A stretch of DNA of 36,618 nt, taken from an uncultured Actinomycetes bacterium. GTDB taxonomy: Bacteria > Actinomycetota > Actinomycetes > Nanopelagicales > Nanopelagicaceae. A model generated the notes under the pieces. That model searched no databases. It had not been told where the DNA came from and was given only the letters and a program-made list of their open reading frames with translations. Below are positions 1-8,767 of this stretch, one piece after another; the stretch's first letter is position 1; every line of letters starts with the position of its first letter. The DNA lies in the NCBI GenBank assembly GCA_903820565.1, contig CAIJHZ010000002.1, forward strand, positions 1-36,618, in the 5' to 3' direction. Position numbers and translations under genes: made by a program.

Positions 1-28
1 AATGTTTTTAACTAGAGAGAATTTAGTC

Positions 29-35
29 AAAGGAG
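29..35 (+). promoter_or_regulatory. Shine-Dalgarno site for the nucleoside ABC ATPase
   Basis: AAAGGAG lies 7 bases before the GTG at 43 and fixes that start. No TANNNT hexamer sits at the leaderless distance, so this gene is probably internal to an operon that begins left of the window. Confidence 0.8.
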
Positions 36-42
36 ACTTTAA

Positions 43-1548
43 GTGTCAGTAGCAGTTGAACTGCGACACATTACTAAGCGCTTTCCAGGCGTAGTAGCTA
101 ACAAAGATGTTTCGATGAAAGTCGAGACAGGCACAGTCCACGCCCTAGTTGGTGAAAACGGTGCCGGTAAATCTACTGTGATGAAGATTCTTTACGGAAT
201 GCAGCATCCCGATAGTGGCGAGATCTTGGTTAACGGCAAGGCTGTTAATTTGAAGAACCCCAACGATGCGATTGAACTTGGAATTGGTATGGTGCATCAG
301 CACTTCATGTTGGCTGATAACTTCACAGTTCTTGAAAATATAATTCTTGGCGCTGAGCCGCAGCATGGTGTGACGATTGATTTTAAAGCTGCTCGTGCCA
401 AAGTTACTGAAATGTCTAAGGCGTATGGCCTTGATGTAGATCCAGATATTTTGGTGGAAGAACTTGGAGTTGGGCAGCGCCAAAGAGTAGAAATTTTGAA
501 GGTACTTTTTCGCGGCGCAAATATTTTGATTTTTGACGAACCAACAGCTGTTCTGGTCCCACAAGAGGTAGATGATCTGTTTAGCGCTTTACAAGGTCTG
601 CGCGCAAAGGGAATGGCAGTTATTTTTATTTCTCATAAGCTTGACGAAGTGTTACGTGTTGCAGATGATGTGACAGTTGTACGCGCAGGCGAAACTGTTG
701 CCGAGGTCAAAGCTAAAGATGTGACCGCCCGTCAATTGGCAGAGCTCATGGTTGGCAGCGAACTACCTCAGCCAACAACGCACGGAGACACCCGCCGTGC
801 TGAAATAACTTTGGCACTGAAAGATGTTTCGATCCCAACCGCTACCGGCAGCCGTGATTTGATATCGCACATAACTTTCGATTTGCACGCTGGTGAAGTT
901 GTTGGAATCGCAGGTGTTGAAGGAAATGGCCAGGCTGAGCTTGTAGAAGCAATCATGGGGTTGCGCGACTACACGGGTTCAATTGAATTCCATGGCTCAG
1001 CAATTGATCACATGAGCGTGGCCCACCGCCACGATCTAGGTATTGGTTTGATCCCAGAAGACCGCCAACGTCAGGCGTTGATGATGTCATCACCATTATG
1101 GGAGAACCGGATTTTAGGTCACCAACGTGGCAAGCCAGTAATGCGCGGATTTATTGTTGATAAGAAAGCAACTATCGAAGATACAAAGCGCATCATGGAA
1201 GAGTTTGATGTTCGTGCGCCAGGACCAATGACCGCTGCAGCGGCACTTTCTGGTGGAAATCAGCAGAAATTTATTGTTGGCCGCGAAATGAGTAAAGCAC
1301 CAGCATTGCTCGTTGCATCGCACCCAACGCGCGGAGTTGATGTTGGAGCCCAAGGTGCAATTTGGGAAGTACTTCGCGAAGCGCGTACAAAGGGAATGGC
1401 AATAGTTTTGATCTCAGCCGATCTCGAAGAGCTCGTAGGTATGTCTGACAGATTATTTGTAATGTTGCGTGGTGCTTTCACCGCCGAATTAGATCCTCAA
1501 AAAATCACACTTGAGCAGCTTGGCTCAGCGATGACAGGTGCAGCATGA
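43..1548 (+). CDS. Nucleoside ABC transporter, duplicated ATP-binding protein
   Basis: This is the energising subunit of a BmpA/NupABC-type nucleoside importer, a 501-residue protein with two fused ABC domains. The first half is canonical: Walker A GENGAGKST at residues 37-45, signature LGVGQRQ at 141-147 and Walker B with FDEPTA near 164-169. The second half is degenerate in the way usual for this family. Its P-loop reads GVEGNGQ (291-297), its signature is LSGGNQQK (402-409), and ASHPTRG (425-431) replaces the catalytic glutamate with histidine. The GTG start follows a good Shine-Dalgarno site. The stop overlaps the next start by four bases (ATGA). The substrate is inferred from cdd, deoA and add downstream. 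The solute-binding lipoprotein is presumably just left of the window. A sugar ABC ATPase is the alternative. Confidence 0.93.
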   Translation: MSVAVELRHITKRFPGVVANKDVSMKVETGTVHALVGENGAGKSTVMKILYGMQHPDSGEILVNGKAVNLKNPNDAIELGIGMVHQHFMLADNFTVLENIILGAEPQHGVTIDFKAARAKVTEMSKAYGLDVDPDILVEELGVGQRQRVEILKVLFRGANILIFDEPTAVLVPQEVDDLFSALQGLRAKGMAVIFISHKLDEVLRVADDVTVVRAGETVAEVKAKDVTARQLAELMVGSELPQPTTHGDTRRAEITLALKDVSIPTATGSRDLISHITFDLHAGEVVGIAGVEGNGQAELVEAIMGLRDYTGSIEFHGSAIDHMSVAHRHDLGIGLIPEDRQRQALMMSSPLWENRILGHQRGKPVMRGFIVDKKATIEDTKRIMEEFDVRAPGPMTAAAALSGGNQQKFIVGREMSKAPALLVASHPTRGVDVGAQGAIWEVLREARTKGMAIVLISADLEELVGMSDRLFVMLRGAFTAELDPQKITLEQLGSAMTGAA

Positions 1549-2648
1549 TTAAAATAACGCCACAGAAAGTCGCGCTAGCAGTTGCTGCACCACTGGCAGC
1601 CGCAGTTGTTTCAATTGTTGTTTCCAGCCTTGCGGTTATGGCATCACATAAGTCACCAATGTTGGCATATAAGACTATGTGGGAGTTTGGCACCCAGGGT
1701 GGCTCGCTCATGGAAATGCTTAACCAAGCGACTCCTTATTACATTGCGGCAATTGCGATTGCGGTTACATTCCGAGCAGGTTTATTTAACATCGGCGTAG
1801 AAGGACAACTTCGTTTAGGTGCATTATTTAGCGCCTATATCGGTGCAATGTTTACTTTGCCACCGGTGCTGCATGTTCTGGCTGTCTTTATCGTTGCAAT
1901 GACCATTGGTGGACTGTGGGCATCAATCGCGGCCTACCTAAAGGTCAAGCGCGGTGTTAATGAAGTTATTTCAACAATTATGTTGAACAGTTTGGCCATT
2001 GGTGTGACCTCGTTCTTATTTTCGAAGTACTTTGCAGTCATCACTGAAGGTTCTAATAACCTTTCAACCAAGGAGCTTCCGAAATCAGCGTGGTTCCCTG
2101 ATTTGGTGCCGCTGCTGACAAAACTTGGAGTACCTGAACAGCCAGGTGGAAGCATCAACGGAATGCTCGTTATTGCGATAGCCCTAGGATTTATTTTCTG
2201 GTTTGTCGTCAATCGCACCCGATTTGGCTTCGAACTCCGTGCATCGGGTGCTAACCCAATTGCCGCTCGAGTCAGCGGAGTTAATTCAAAGAGAATGACA
2301 TTTATCGCACTAGTGATTTCGGGTGCAATTGCTGGACTCTCTGGCTTACCAGCAGTTCTTGGGGAAACACACTCATACAACATGGGATTCCGATCAGGTA
2401 TTGGTTTTTCTGCAATTGCAGTCGCGCTCCTTGGTCGTAACTCTGCAGGCGGTATGGCAGTTAGTGCTTTGCTATTTGGTTTCCTCGAAGTTAGTTCCCG
2501 CTCACTAGAGTTAATTGATATCGCTCCTGAAACATATGTGATCATGCAGGGATCGATCTTGCTTAGCTCGGTAATTGCTTACGAAGTGGTGCGTAGATTC
2601 AAATTAACCTTGCAAAGTAAAGAGCTCGCGAAGGTGGTCACAGCGTGA
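1545..2648 (+). CDS. Nucleoside ABC transporter permease 1
   Basis: This is an inner-membrane permease of the branched-chain amino acid/sugar ABC permease superfamily, 367 residues, with many hydrophobic segments spread over its length. The first is at about residues 10-35. A conserved stretch, FNIGVEGQLRLGA (about 81-93), matches the IGxEGQ motif usual in NupP/YufP-type nucleoside permeases. Near the C-terminus, GIGFSAIAVALLGRNSAGG is the other recognisable family block. It is joined to the ATPase gene by an ATGA overlap and to the second permease by a GTGA overlap, so the three are translated together. Nucleoside specificity is inferred from the operon rather than from residues I can read. 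Confidence 0.92.
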   Translation: MIKITPQKVALAVAAPLAAAVVSIVVSSLAVMASHKSPMLAYKTMWEFGTQGGSLMEMLNQATPYYIAAIAIAVTFRAGLFNIGVEGQLRLGALFSAYIGAMFTLPPVLHVLAVFIVAMTIGGLWASIAAYLKVKRGVNEVISTIMLNSLAIGVTSFLFSKYFAVITEGSNNLSTKELPKSAWFPDLVPLLTKLGVPEQPGGSINGMLVIAIALGFIFWFVVNRTRFGFELRASGANPIAARVSGVNSKRMTFIALVISGAIAGLSGLPAVLGETHSYNMGFRSGIGFSAIAVALLGRNSAGGMAVSALLFGFLEVSSRSLELIDIAPETYVIMQGSILLSSVIAYEVVRRFKLTLQSKELAKVVTA

Positions 2649-3880
2649 AAATTAAAGCCACACAGTTGTTATTGAATGGAACATATCTACTGTTGCTCAT
2701 TTCAATTATTCGATTGATCACAGGAGCAACAGACTTAACAAGCGTAGGTACGGCATCGGCTGCATTATTGCTCTCGGTTCCGATTATTTTGGCAGGACTC
2801 GGCGGTCTGTTCTCAGAGCGCGCAGGTGTCGTCAATATTGGTCTCGAAGGAATGATGATTTTGGGTGCATGGGCCGGTGGTTTTGTAGGCTCTAAGCACG
2901 GTCCCTGGCTTGGATTAATTGCGGCGGTGTTCTTTGGTGCAGTTGGTGCACTGTTACATGCAATTGCAACTATTTCATTTGGCGTGGACCATGTTGTATC
3001 AGGCGTTGCAATCAATATTATTGCAGCTGGATTAGTTCGCTACCTTTCAACAATTTTGTATCAGGGTGGCTCATGGCCAGGTCCGTCACAATCCCCAGAT
3101 GTAAATCCAATCTCAGTAAATGGATTACCTGTTCTTTCCGGCGGTCACTTTTTTGGGTGGGACAGTCCTGATATTTTGACTCCCATCGCTGAAAAACACT
3201 GGTTTTTGATCTCAGACTTCATTGGAATCCTTCGAGGAATCACAGGTGATCTTTCATACGTAACCTTTATCGCCGTTCTAATGATTCCGCTAGCGTTCTT
3301 TATTTTGTGGAAGACATCATTTGGTTTGCGACTTCGTAGTGCTGGCGAAGCACCCGTTGCTGCCGAGTCACTAGGTGTAAATGTTTATGCCATGAAGTAT
3401 GCAGGTGTATTAATTTCAGGTGGGCTTGCAGGTCTTGGTGGTGGCTTCTTAGCGATCGTTGCTGCCAACCATTATCAAGAAAACCAAGTAGCAGGTCGTG
3501 GATATATCGGCCTTGCTGCTCTGTTGTTTGGTAATTACCGCCCAGGCGGAATATTGGCTGGTGCTGTGCTCTTTGGCTTTGCAGATGCTTTACAGCTTCG
3601 TGATTCTGCATCAATCCATGCACTCATCTTGCTGATCGCAACCATTCTTGGATATTTGGTCTATCGGGATATAAAGCGGGGCAAGATGCTAAGCGCATCC
3701 ATAAGTGCAGTTATGTCTGCAGGATCTGTGTGGTTCTTCTTTGCCGTTGAAGAGCTTCCTGGCCAATTAGTGACCATGACTCCTTACATTGCGACCCTGC
3801 TAGTTATGTCCTTGGCGTCGCAGCGATTGCGCATGCCTGCTGCTGATGGAATGCCATACCGTCGAGGTGGATTGCGATGA
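2645..3880 (+). CDS. Nucleoside ABC transporter permease 2
   Basis: This is the partner permease of the same importer, 411 residues, again strongly hydrophobic. The family block VNIGLEGMMILGA (about 63-75) and the later YIGLAALLFGNYRPGG match NupQ/YufQ-type permeases. It is a little longer than usual: after the last conserved region there is an extra hydrophobic part (about 345-385) and a short basic tail. The GTG start overlaps the previous stop (GTGA), and its own stop overlaps the cdd start (ATGA). A heterodimer of the two permeases with the double ATPase is the standard architecture. Confidence 0.92.
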   Translation: MKIKATQLLLNGTYLLLLISIIRLITGATDLTSVGTASAALLLSVPIILAGLGGLFSERAGVVNIGLEGMMILGAWAGGFVGSKHGPWLGLIAAVFFGAVGALLHAIATISFGVDHVVSGVAINIIAAGLVRYLSTILYQGGSWPGPSQSPDVNPISVNGLPVLSGGHFFGWDSPDILTPIAEKHWFLISDFIGILRGITGDLSYVTFIAVLMIPLAFFILWKTSFGLRLRSAGEAPVAAESLGVNVYAMKYAGVLISGGLAGLGGGFLAIVAANHYQENQVAGRGYIGLAALLFGNYRPGGILAGAVLFGFADALQLRDSASIHALILLIATILGYLVYRDIKRGKMLSASISAVMSAGSVWFFFAVEELPGQLVTMTPYIATLLVMSLASQRLRMPAADGMPYRRGGLR

Positions 3881-4278
3881 CCCAGATCAATTGGGATCAG
3901 ATTCATCAAGCAGCAATTGGTGCTATGAAGAATGCCTATGCACCATACTCAAAGTTTCCAGTAGGTGTTGCAGCACTTGTAAGTGATGGGCGCATCGCAA
4001 CAGGATGCAATGTTGAAAACGCAAGTTATGGTGTTGGCCTGTGCGCAGAGTGTGGATTAGTTTCAAATCTAATTTCTACAGGTGGCGGACGATTAATTGC
4101 CGTGGTCTGCGTCGATGGACAAGGAAACTTTTTGGCACCTTGTGGACGTTGTCGCCAATTGTTATTTGAACATGGTGGACCAGAGGCATTACTGATGACA
4201 GATGATGGACCACAGAAAATGTCTGCCATGTTGCCCTGGGCATTTGGCCCAGATGATCTAGACCGCAACGAGCGCTAA
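3877..4278 (+). CDS. cdd: Cytidine deaminase
   Basis: Converts cytidine and deoxycytidine to uridine and deoxyuridine with release of ammonia. The 133-residue length is normal for the homotetrameric class. The zinc site is visible: CAE at residues 56-58 (C56 ligand, E58 proton shuttle) and PCGRC at 88-92 (C89 and C92 ligands). The substrate-binding stretch NVENASYG is at 45-52. Its start overlaps the permease stop by ATGA, and its TAA is followed with no gap by the deoA GTG. It supplies pyrimidine nucleosides to the phosphorylase and hydrolase nearby. Confidence 0.96.
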   Translation: MTQINWDQIHQAAIGAMKNAYAPYSKFPVGVAALVSDGRIATGCNVENASYGVGLCAECGLVSNLISTGGGRLIAVVCVDGQGNFLAPCGRCRQLLFEHGGPEALLMTDDGPQKMSAMLPWAFGPDDLDRNER

Positions 4279-5574
4279 GTGATTGAAGCCTTTTCAGCCG
4301 CTGAAATCATTGCGGCAAAGCGAGATCACCATTCATTAACCGATCCGCAGATTGACTGGGTCATTGATGCCTACACACGTGGCGCTGTTGCCGACGAGCA
4401 AATGTCTGCGTTATTGATGGCGATCTTGCTGAACGGTATGGAAAATCGTGAGATTTCGCGTTGGACCGATGCCATGATCAATAGCGGCGAACGCATGAAT
4501 TGGTCAGCGTTATCACGTCCTACGGTAGATAAGCATTCAACTGGTGGCGTTGGTGACAAAATTACATTGCCGTTAGCACCATTGGTTGCAGCATGCGGTG
4601 CCGCAATTCCGCAATTGTCAGGGCGCGGACTTGGTCACACGGGTGGAACTTTAGATAAATTAGAATCAATTCCAGGGTGGAGAGCAGCTTTATCAAATGA
4701 AGAAATGCTTAAAGTTTTACTGGATTGTGGTGCTGTTATTTGTGCAGCGGGTGCAGGTTTAGCTCCTGCAGATAAAAAACTGTATGCACTACGTGATGTG
4801 ACTGCAACCGTTGAAGCAATTCCTCTCATTGCATCATCGATCATGAGCAAAAAAATTGCCGAAGGAACCAGCGCACTTGTACTTGATGTAAAAACAGGTG
4901 CTGGTGCATTTATGAGCGATCCAGAAAAAGCAAAAGAGTTAGCACATGTAATGGTGGGATTGGGAAAACGTGCAGGCGTTAACACAGTTGCACTAGTTAC
5001 CGCGATGGATGTTCCATTGGGATTAACCGCTGGTAACGCGCTGGAAGTTCGTGAATCGGTAGAGGTACTAGCCGGTGGGGGACCTTCAGATATCGTCGAA
5101 TTAACAGTTCTACTTGCGCGCGAAATGTTGGAACTTGTTGGAATAAAGGATGCAGACCCTGCTGCTGCGTTGAAAAATGGAAAAGCAATGGATGTCTGGC
5201 GTCAGATGATTTCGGCCCAAGGCGGAGATCCCGATGCAAAACTTCCGGTTGCTAAAGAAAATACGGTTGTCACAGCAGATCGCGCTGGAACAATTCTTTC
5301 CATGGATGCGATGAAGGTTGGAATGGCAGCTTGGCGTTTAGGTGCTGGGCGTTCTCGCCAGGGTGAAGCGGTTCAGGCAGGGGCTGGCATTGAAATTCAC
5401 GCCAAACCAGGAGAGATAGTGAGCGCAGGATCCCCGCTATACACGCTCCATACAGACACTCCCGCCGCATTTGCCAGGGCTTTGGAGTCTCTGGAGAACT
5501 CTGTAACTATCGGAGCAGTACCTGCCGGCGGTATAGATCGTCTGCCGTTAATTATTGAACGTATCGTTGATTAA
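4279..5574 (+). CDS. deoA: Thymidine phosphorylase
   Basis: Splits thymidine or deoxyuridine with phosphate into the free base and 2-deoxyribose-1-phosphate. It is 431 residues long, as usual for the family. KHSTGGVGDK (84-93) forms the phosphate site, and SGRGLGHTGGTLDK (114-127) is the pyrimidine-nucleoside phosphorylase signature. The C-terminal part carries the family's third domain, near GAGIEIHAKPGEIV. The GTG start is contiguous with the cdd stop, so translation is probably coupled. Its product needs a phosphopentomutase and DeoC; candidates for both are encoded on the minus strand at 11.9-14.6 kb. A broader pyrimidine-nucleoside phosphorylase activity is possible. Confidence 0.95.
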   Translation: MIEAFSAAEIIAAKRDHHSLTDPQIDWVIDAYTRGAVADEQMSALLMAILLNGMENREISRWTDAMINSGERMNWSALSRPTVDKHSTGGVGDKITLPLAPLVAACGAAIPQLSGRGLGHTGGTLDKLESIPGWRAALSNEEMLKVLLDCGAVICAAGAGLAPADKKLYALRDVTATVEAIPLIASSIMSKKIAEGTSALVLDVKTGAGAFMSDPEKAKELAHVMVGLGKRAGVNTVALVTAMDVPLGLTAGNALEVRESVEVLAGGGPSDIVELTVLLAREMLELVGIKDADPAAALKNGKAMDVWRQMISAQGGDPDAKLPVAKENTVVTADRAGTILSMDAMKVGMAAWRLGAGRSRQGEAVQAGAGIEIHAKPGEIVSAGSPLYTLHTDTPAAFARALESLENSVTIGAVPAGGIDRLPLIIERIVD

Positions 5575-5586
5575 GGGGCACAGAAA

Positions 5587-6684
5587 ATGTCAATGAACAG
5601 TATTCCTACAAAGGATCAGATCAAGCTGGTGCCAAAGGTCTTGCTGCATGATCACCTTGATGGTGGGCTGCGACCACAAACAATTATTGATATCGCCCAA
5701 GAGATCGGTTACACCGCTCTTCCTACTCATGATGCCGCAGAGCTTGCAACATGGTTCCGCGAAAGTTGTGATTCAGGATCGTTAGTTCGATACCTTGAAA
5801 CTTTTTCTCACACGATTGCTGTGATGCAACGGCGAGAAGACATCATTCGTGTTGCCCGCGAATGCGCACTTGACCTTGCTCGAGATGGAGTTGTGTACGC
5901 CGAAGTTCGAGGTGCACCTGAGTTATTTACGGGTCAAGGTTTATCAATGTCAGATGTTGTTGAAGCAACAATTGCCGGTTATGAGATTGGAATGAAAGAG
6001 GCCGCTGCCGAAGGTCATCCAATAGTTGTGCGCTCGCTGCTCTGTGGAATGCGTCAAAATAAGAATTCGCAAGAGGTTGCCGAACTAGTTGTTAAGTATC
6101 GAGACAAGGGAGTTGTTGGATTTGATATCGCTGGCCCTGAAGATGGTTTTCCGCCATCTGATCAAAAAGATACTTTTGATTATCTTCGTAAAGAAGATGC
6201 CCATTTTACTATCCATGCTGGTGAAGCGTATGGAATCCCGTCAATCTGGGAAGCAATCCAACTGTGTGGTGCCGAAAGACTAGGTCACGGTGTTCGAATC
6301 ATTGATGACATCGATTTTTCTGGCCCTGAACCAAAGCTAGGTCGACTTGCATCCTATGTTCGCGATCGTCGTATTCCACTTGAGCTGTGCCCAACTTCAA
6401 ATCTTCAGACAGGGGCGGCGGCAAGTTATGCTGAACATCCAATTGGAACATTAGCCAAGCTTCGTTTTCGGGTAACTCTTAATACCGATAACCGTTTAAT
6501 GAGCCAAACCTCTATGTCTTTTGAGATGGAAGAGGCGGTCAAAGCTTTTAATTGGGATTTTGCAGAGCTACAAAGACTCACTATTAACGCTATGAAGAGC
6601 GCGTTTATCCCTTATCCAGAACGTTTAACTATCATCGATCAGCTCATCAAGCCAGGGTATGCAAAGGTTTCAGCTAGTTCATGA
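5587..6684 (+). CDS. add: Adenosine deaminase
   Basis: Deaminates adenosine and deoxyadenosine to inosine and deoxyinosine. It is 365 residues, a metal-dependent TIM-barrel amidohydrolase. Metal and catalytic residues can be read in order: HDH (H21, H23), HAGE with H210 and E213, H234 in RLGHG, and D301 in LNTDN. The start lies 12 bases after the deoA stop, behind a GGGGC stretch that may act as a weak Shine-Dalgarno site. A second in-frame ATG two codons in is possible. The stop overlaps the P450 start by ATGA, tying the two proteins together in translation. Inosine made here would suit the nucleoside hydrolase at 8768. Confidence 0.95.
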   Translation: MSMNSIPTKDQIKLVPKVLLHDHLDGGLRPQTIIDIAQEIGYTALPTHDAAELATWFRESCDSGSLVRYLETFSHTIAVMQRREDIIRVARECALDLARDGVVYAEVRGAPELFTGQGLSMSDVVEATIAGYEIGMKEAAAEGHPIVVRSLLCGMRQNKNSQEVAELVVKYRDKGVVGFDIAGPEDGFPPSDQKDTFDYLRKEDAHFTIHAGEAYGIPSIWEAIQLCGAERLGHGVRIIDDIDFSGPEPKLGRLASYVRDRRIPLELCPTSNLQTGAAASYAEHPIGTLAKLRFRVTLNTDNRLMSQTSMSFEMEEAVKAFNWDFAELQRLTINAMKSAFIPYPERLTIIDQLIKPGYAKVSASS

Positions 6685-7865
6685 TTGATTTTAACGACCC
6701 AGCCTTAGTATCTAACCCATATCCAGCGCTGAAAGAACTTCGTGCGGCAGGACAGCCTGTGTGGCACGAAGGAATGCAGATGTTTCTAGCTGCCCGCCAT
6801 GTTGATGCTAATGATGTCTTTCGTAACAAATCACTAGGCAGAATTTTCAAGGAAAAGAGCCCAGAGTTTGAATGGGAAATTTTTAACTGGCTACACGCTG
6901 ATTCGATTTTAGATAGCGAGCCACCTAAACACACCAGACTTCGATCACTTGTGGCAAAAGCTTTTAATCGTCAAAAGATCGAAGGCATGCGCCCTGCCGT
7001 AGAGCGAATTACCGAGCAACTACTTGATGCAATTGATGAAAAAGTTAAGTCAGGTCAGACATTTGACTTAATCGCAGATTACGCCGAGCCATTGCCTGTC
7101 AAAATCATCGCCGACCTATTGGGTTTTCCAGAATCTGAGGAGCATTTGCTTCGACCTTGGTCACAAGCGATTGTAAAGATGTATGAGGTAAATCCAAGTG
7201 TGCAATACCAAAGCGAAGCAAAAGTAGCGGCGCGAGAGTTTGCTGATTATGTTCGTGATTTAGCGGAAAGTCGCAAGAAGACACCAGGTGCAGATTTGAT
7301 TTCCGATCTTGCATCCGTTGAAGAAAATGGCGAGAAGTTAAACATGCACGAACTTGTTGCTACCTGCGTGCTGCTTCTCAATGCTGGACACGAGGCAAGT
7401 GTTAATGCTTTTGGTAATGGAATGGTCGCAGCTCTGCAGCGTCCAGATCAAGTTGCCTTACTGCGCGAAAATCCTCGTGGCATTACCGACACCGCCCTTG
7501 AAGAGTTCATGCGTTTTGATGCACCTCTTCATTTGTTTGAACGTACCGCCACAGCAGATACCGAGCTTGGGGGAGTACACATTAAAGAGGGGCAAAAGAT
7601 CGCCGCCCTCATTGGCTCTGCAAACCGTGATGAAACAGTCTTTTCCAGCCCTGAAACGATGGATTTAACCCGTGATCCAAACCCTCATATTGGCTTTGGT
7701 GCAGGAATTCACTTCTGCTTAGGCGCACCATTGGCTCGACTAGAAATGAGCGTTTCCTTACCTGCGTTGTGGGAAAAATACCCATCCATGCAGTTGGCGG
7801 GCGATGCCGTTCGCAGACCTACCTTTGTTTTACGTGGTTATGAAAGTGTTGCTATCTCCGCCTGA
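6681..7865 (+). CDS. Cytochrome P450 (soluble, bacterial class)
   Basis: Heme-thiolate monooxygenase of 394 residues without a membrane anchor, typical of actinobacterial soluble P450s. The C-helix region SEPPKHTRLRSLV is at 79-91. The K-helix ExxR is E275-R278. The heme-binding loop FGAGIHFCLG (339-348) places the thiolate at C346. In the I-helix the usual acid-threonine pair reads AGHEAS (235-240), so alanine sits where threonine is expected, followed by serine; P450eryF, from memory, has a similar EAS. The gene is coupled to add by an ATGA overlap and its 3' end overlaps rbsK by 28 bases. No ferredoxin or ferredoxin reductase is in the window. The substrate cannot be told from sequence; a role in nucleoside chemistry would be inference from position only. 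Confidence 0.93.
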   Translation: MIDFNDPALVSNPYPALKELRAAGQPVWHEGMQMFLAARHVDANDVFRNKSLGRIFKEKSPEFEWEIFNWLHADSILDSEPPKHTRLRSLVAKAFNRQKIEGMRPAVERITEQLLDAIDEKVKSGQTFDLIADYAEPLPVKIIADLLGFPESEEHLLRPWSQAIVKMYEVNPSVQYQSEAKVAAREFADYVRDLAESRKKTPGADLISDLASVEENGEKLNMHELVATCVLLLNAGHEASVNAFGNGMVAALQRPDQVALLRENPRGITDTALEEFMRFDAPLHLFERTATADTELGGVHIKEGQKIAALIGSANRDETVFSSPETMDLTRDPNPHIGFGAGIHFCLGAPLARLEMSVSLPALWEKYPSMQLAGDAVRRPTFVLRGYESVAISA

Positions 7866-8749
7866 TCTGGATACGAAGATTGTGCACCTTTTCGCGTAAC
7901 ACTTAACGATGCAACCTTTACTCCCATTGACATTGCACTAACTGGATCTTTGCCACTAGCAAGGGCATATGCGAATGTTCCAACAAAGGCATCGCCTGCG
8001 CCCGTTGTATCTACTGCCGTGACCTTAGGTGCTTCGACTTTAGTTAATTGAGTATCAGGTGAAATGTAGACTGCACCTTGTCGGCCAAGGGTCACGATTG
8101 AATTCTTACGGGACCTAAAGTTTTTTAGAACTTCGTCACTAGTTGGAAGTTCTCCATGTAGTTCGCGAAATTCTGTTTCATTAGGAATGATCCAATCAGT
8201 CACGGCCATGAGTTCGGGCGAAATCTCTTGAAATGGAGCAGGGTTTAGAATAGTTGTACAACCTCGAGACTTAGCAGCTTTGAATGCAGCTAAAGTTACC
8301 TCTTGTTTGATTTCACATTGAGCGACTACAACTGCAAGATCTTTGATTGACTCTATTGCCTCTACCGCCTTGACGACTTCAATCTCGTGATTAGCTCCAG
8401 GAATAATAATGATTCGATTTTCACCATTGCCATCAACCCAAATATGAGCAATTCCAGTTGGAGTTTCGCTTCGATCTAGGTATTTGGCATGAATCCCAAC
8501 TTTTGCAAAGTTTTCTTCAATTGCTTTTCCGAAGACATCGATTCCGATCTTGCCTATAAAGTGAACTTCAGCGCCACAGTGCGCGGCCATAACCGCTTGG
8601 TTGGCACCTTTTCCACCAAAACCTGTTGTAAAGAGTTGACCCGCTAAGGTTTGGCCCGGTTCAGGCAAAACATCGGCATAGGCGGTTAAATCCATCATCG
8701 CGCTGCCTACAACTGCAATAACGCCAGACTTGATTCCATTAGCCGTCAT
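7838..8749 (-). CDS. rbsK: Ribokinase (PfkB family)
   Basis: Phosphorylates ribose to ribose-5-phosphate. It is 303 residues. The substrate-binding N-terminal signature GGKGANQAV is at 45-53, and the C-terminal signature DTTGAGD at 247-253 contains catalytic base D253. PNETE (189-193) matches the usual PNxxE region. Start ATG at 8749 is six bases from a TAGCCT hexamer (minus strand) and lacks a Shine-Dalgarno site, so the mRNA is probably leaderless. It is divergent from a nucleoside hydrolase whose reaction releases ribose, which supports ribose as substrate. Other PfkB sugar or nucleoside kinases are possible but less likely. Confidence 0.9.
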   Translation of the reverse strand: MTANGIKSGVIAVVGSAMMDLTAYADVLPEPGQTLAGQLFTTGFGGKGANQAVMAAHCGAEVHFIGKIGIDVFGKAIEENFAKVGIHAKYLDRSETPTGIAHIWVDGNGENRIIIIPGANHEIEVVKAVEAIESIKDLAVVVAQCEIKQEVTLAAFKAAKSRGCTTILNPAPFQEISPELMAVTDWIIPNETEFRELHGELPTSDEVLKNFRSRKNSIVTLGRQGAVYISPDTQLTKVEAPKVTAVDTTGAGDAFVGTFAYALASGKDPVSAMSMGVKVASLSVTRKGAQSSYPDQAEIATLS

Positions 8750-8754
8750 AGCAG

Positions 8755-8761
8755 TAGGCTA
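8755..8761. promoter_or_regulatory. Shared symmetric -10 element for rbsK and nucleoside hydrolase
   Basis: The heptamer TAGGCTA reads TAGGCT on the plus strand (8755-8760), 7 bases before the hydrolase ATG. It reads TAGCCT on the minus strand (8761-8756), 6 bases before the rbsK ATG. Only 18 bases separate the two start codons, so both promoters must use the same DNA. Function is inferred from spacing and the TANNNT pattern. Confidence 0.75.
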
Positions 8762-8767
8762 GCCGTT

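Noticed and set aside
1..42. A possible tail of a BMP-type nucleoside-binding lipoprotein gene (a frame ending in TAG at 13-15).
   Set aside because: Only a few codons are visible and other frames also end nearby. Too short to support a gene call, though such a gene would fit the operon.
1934..2545. A 203-codon open frame antisense to permease 1.
   Set aside because: The plus-strand permease is part of an operon with overlapping stops and starts. The antisense product is basic and low in pattern, a usual shadow of a hydrophobic gene.
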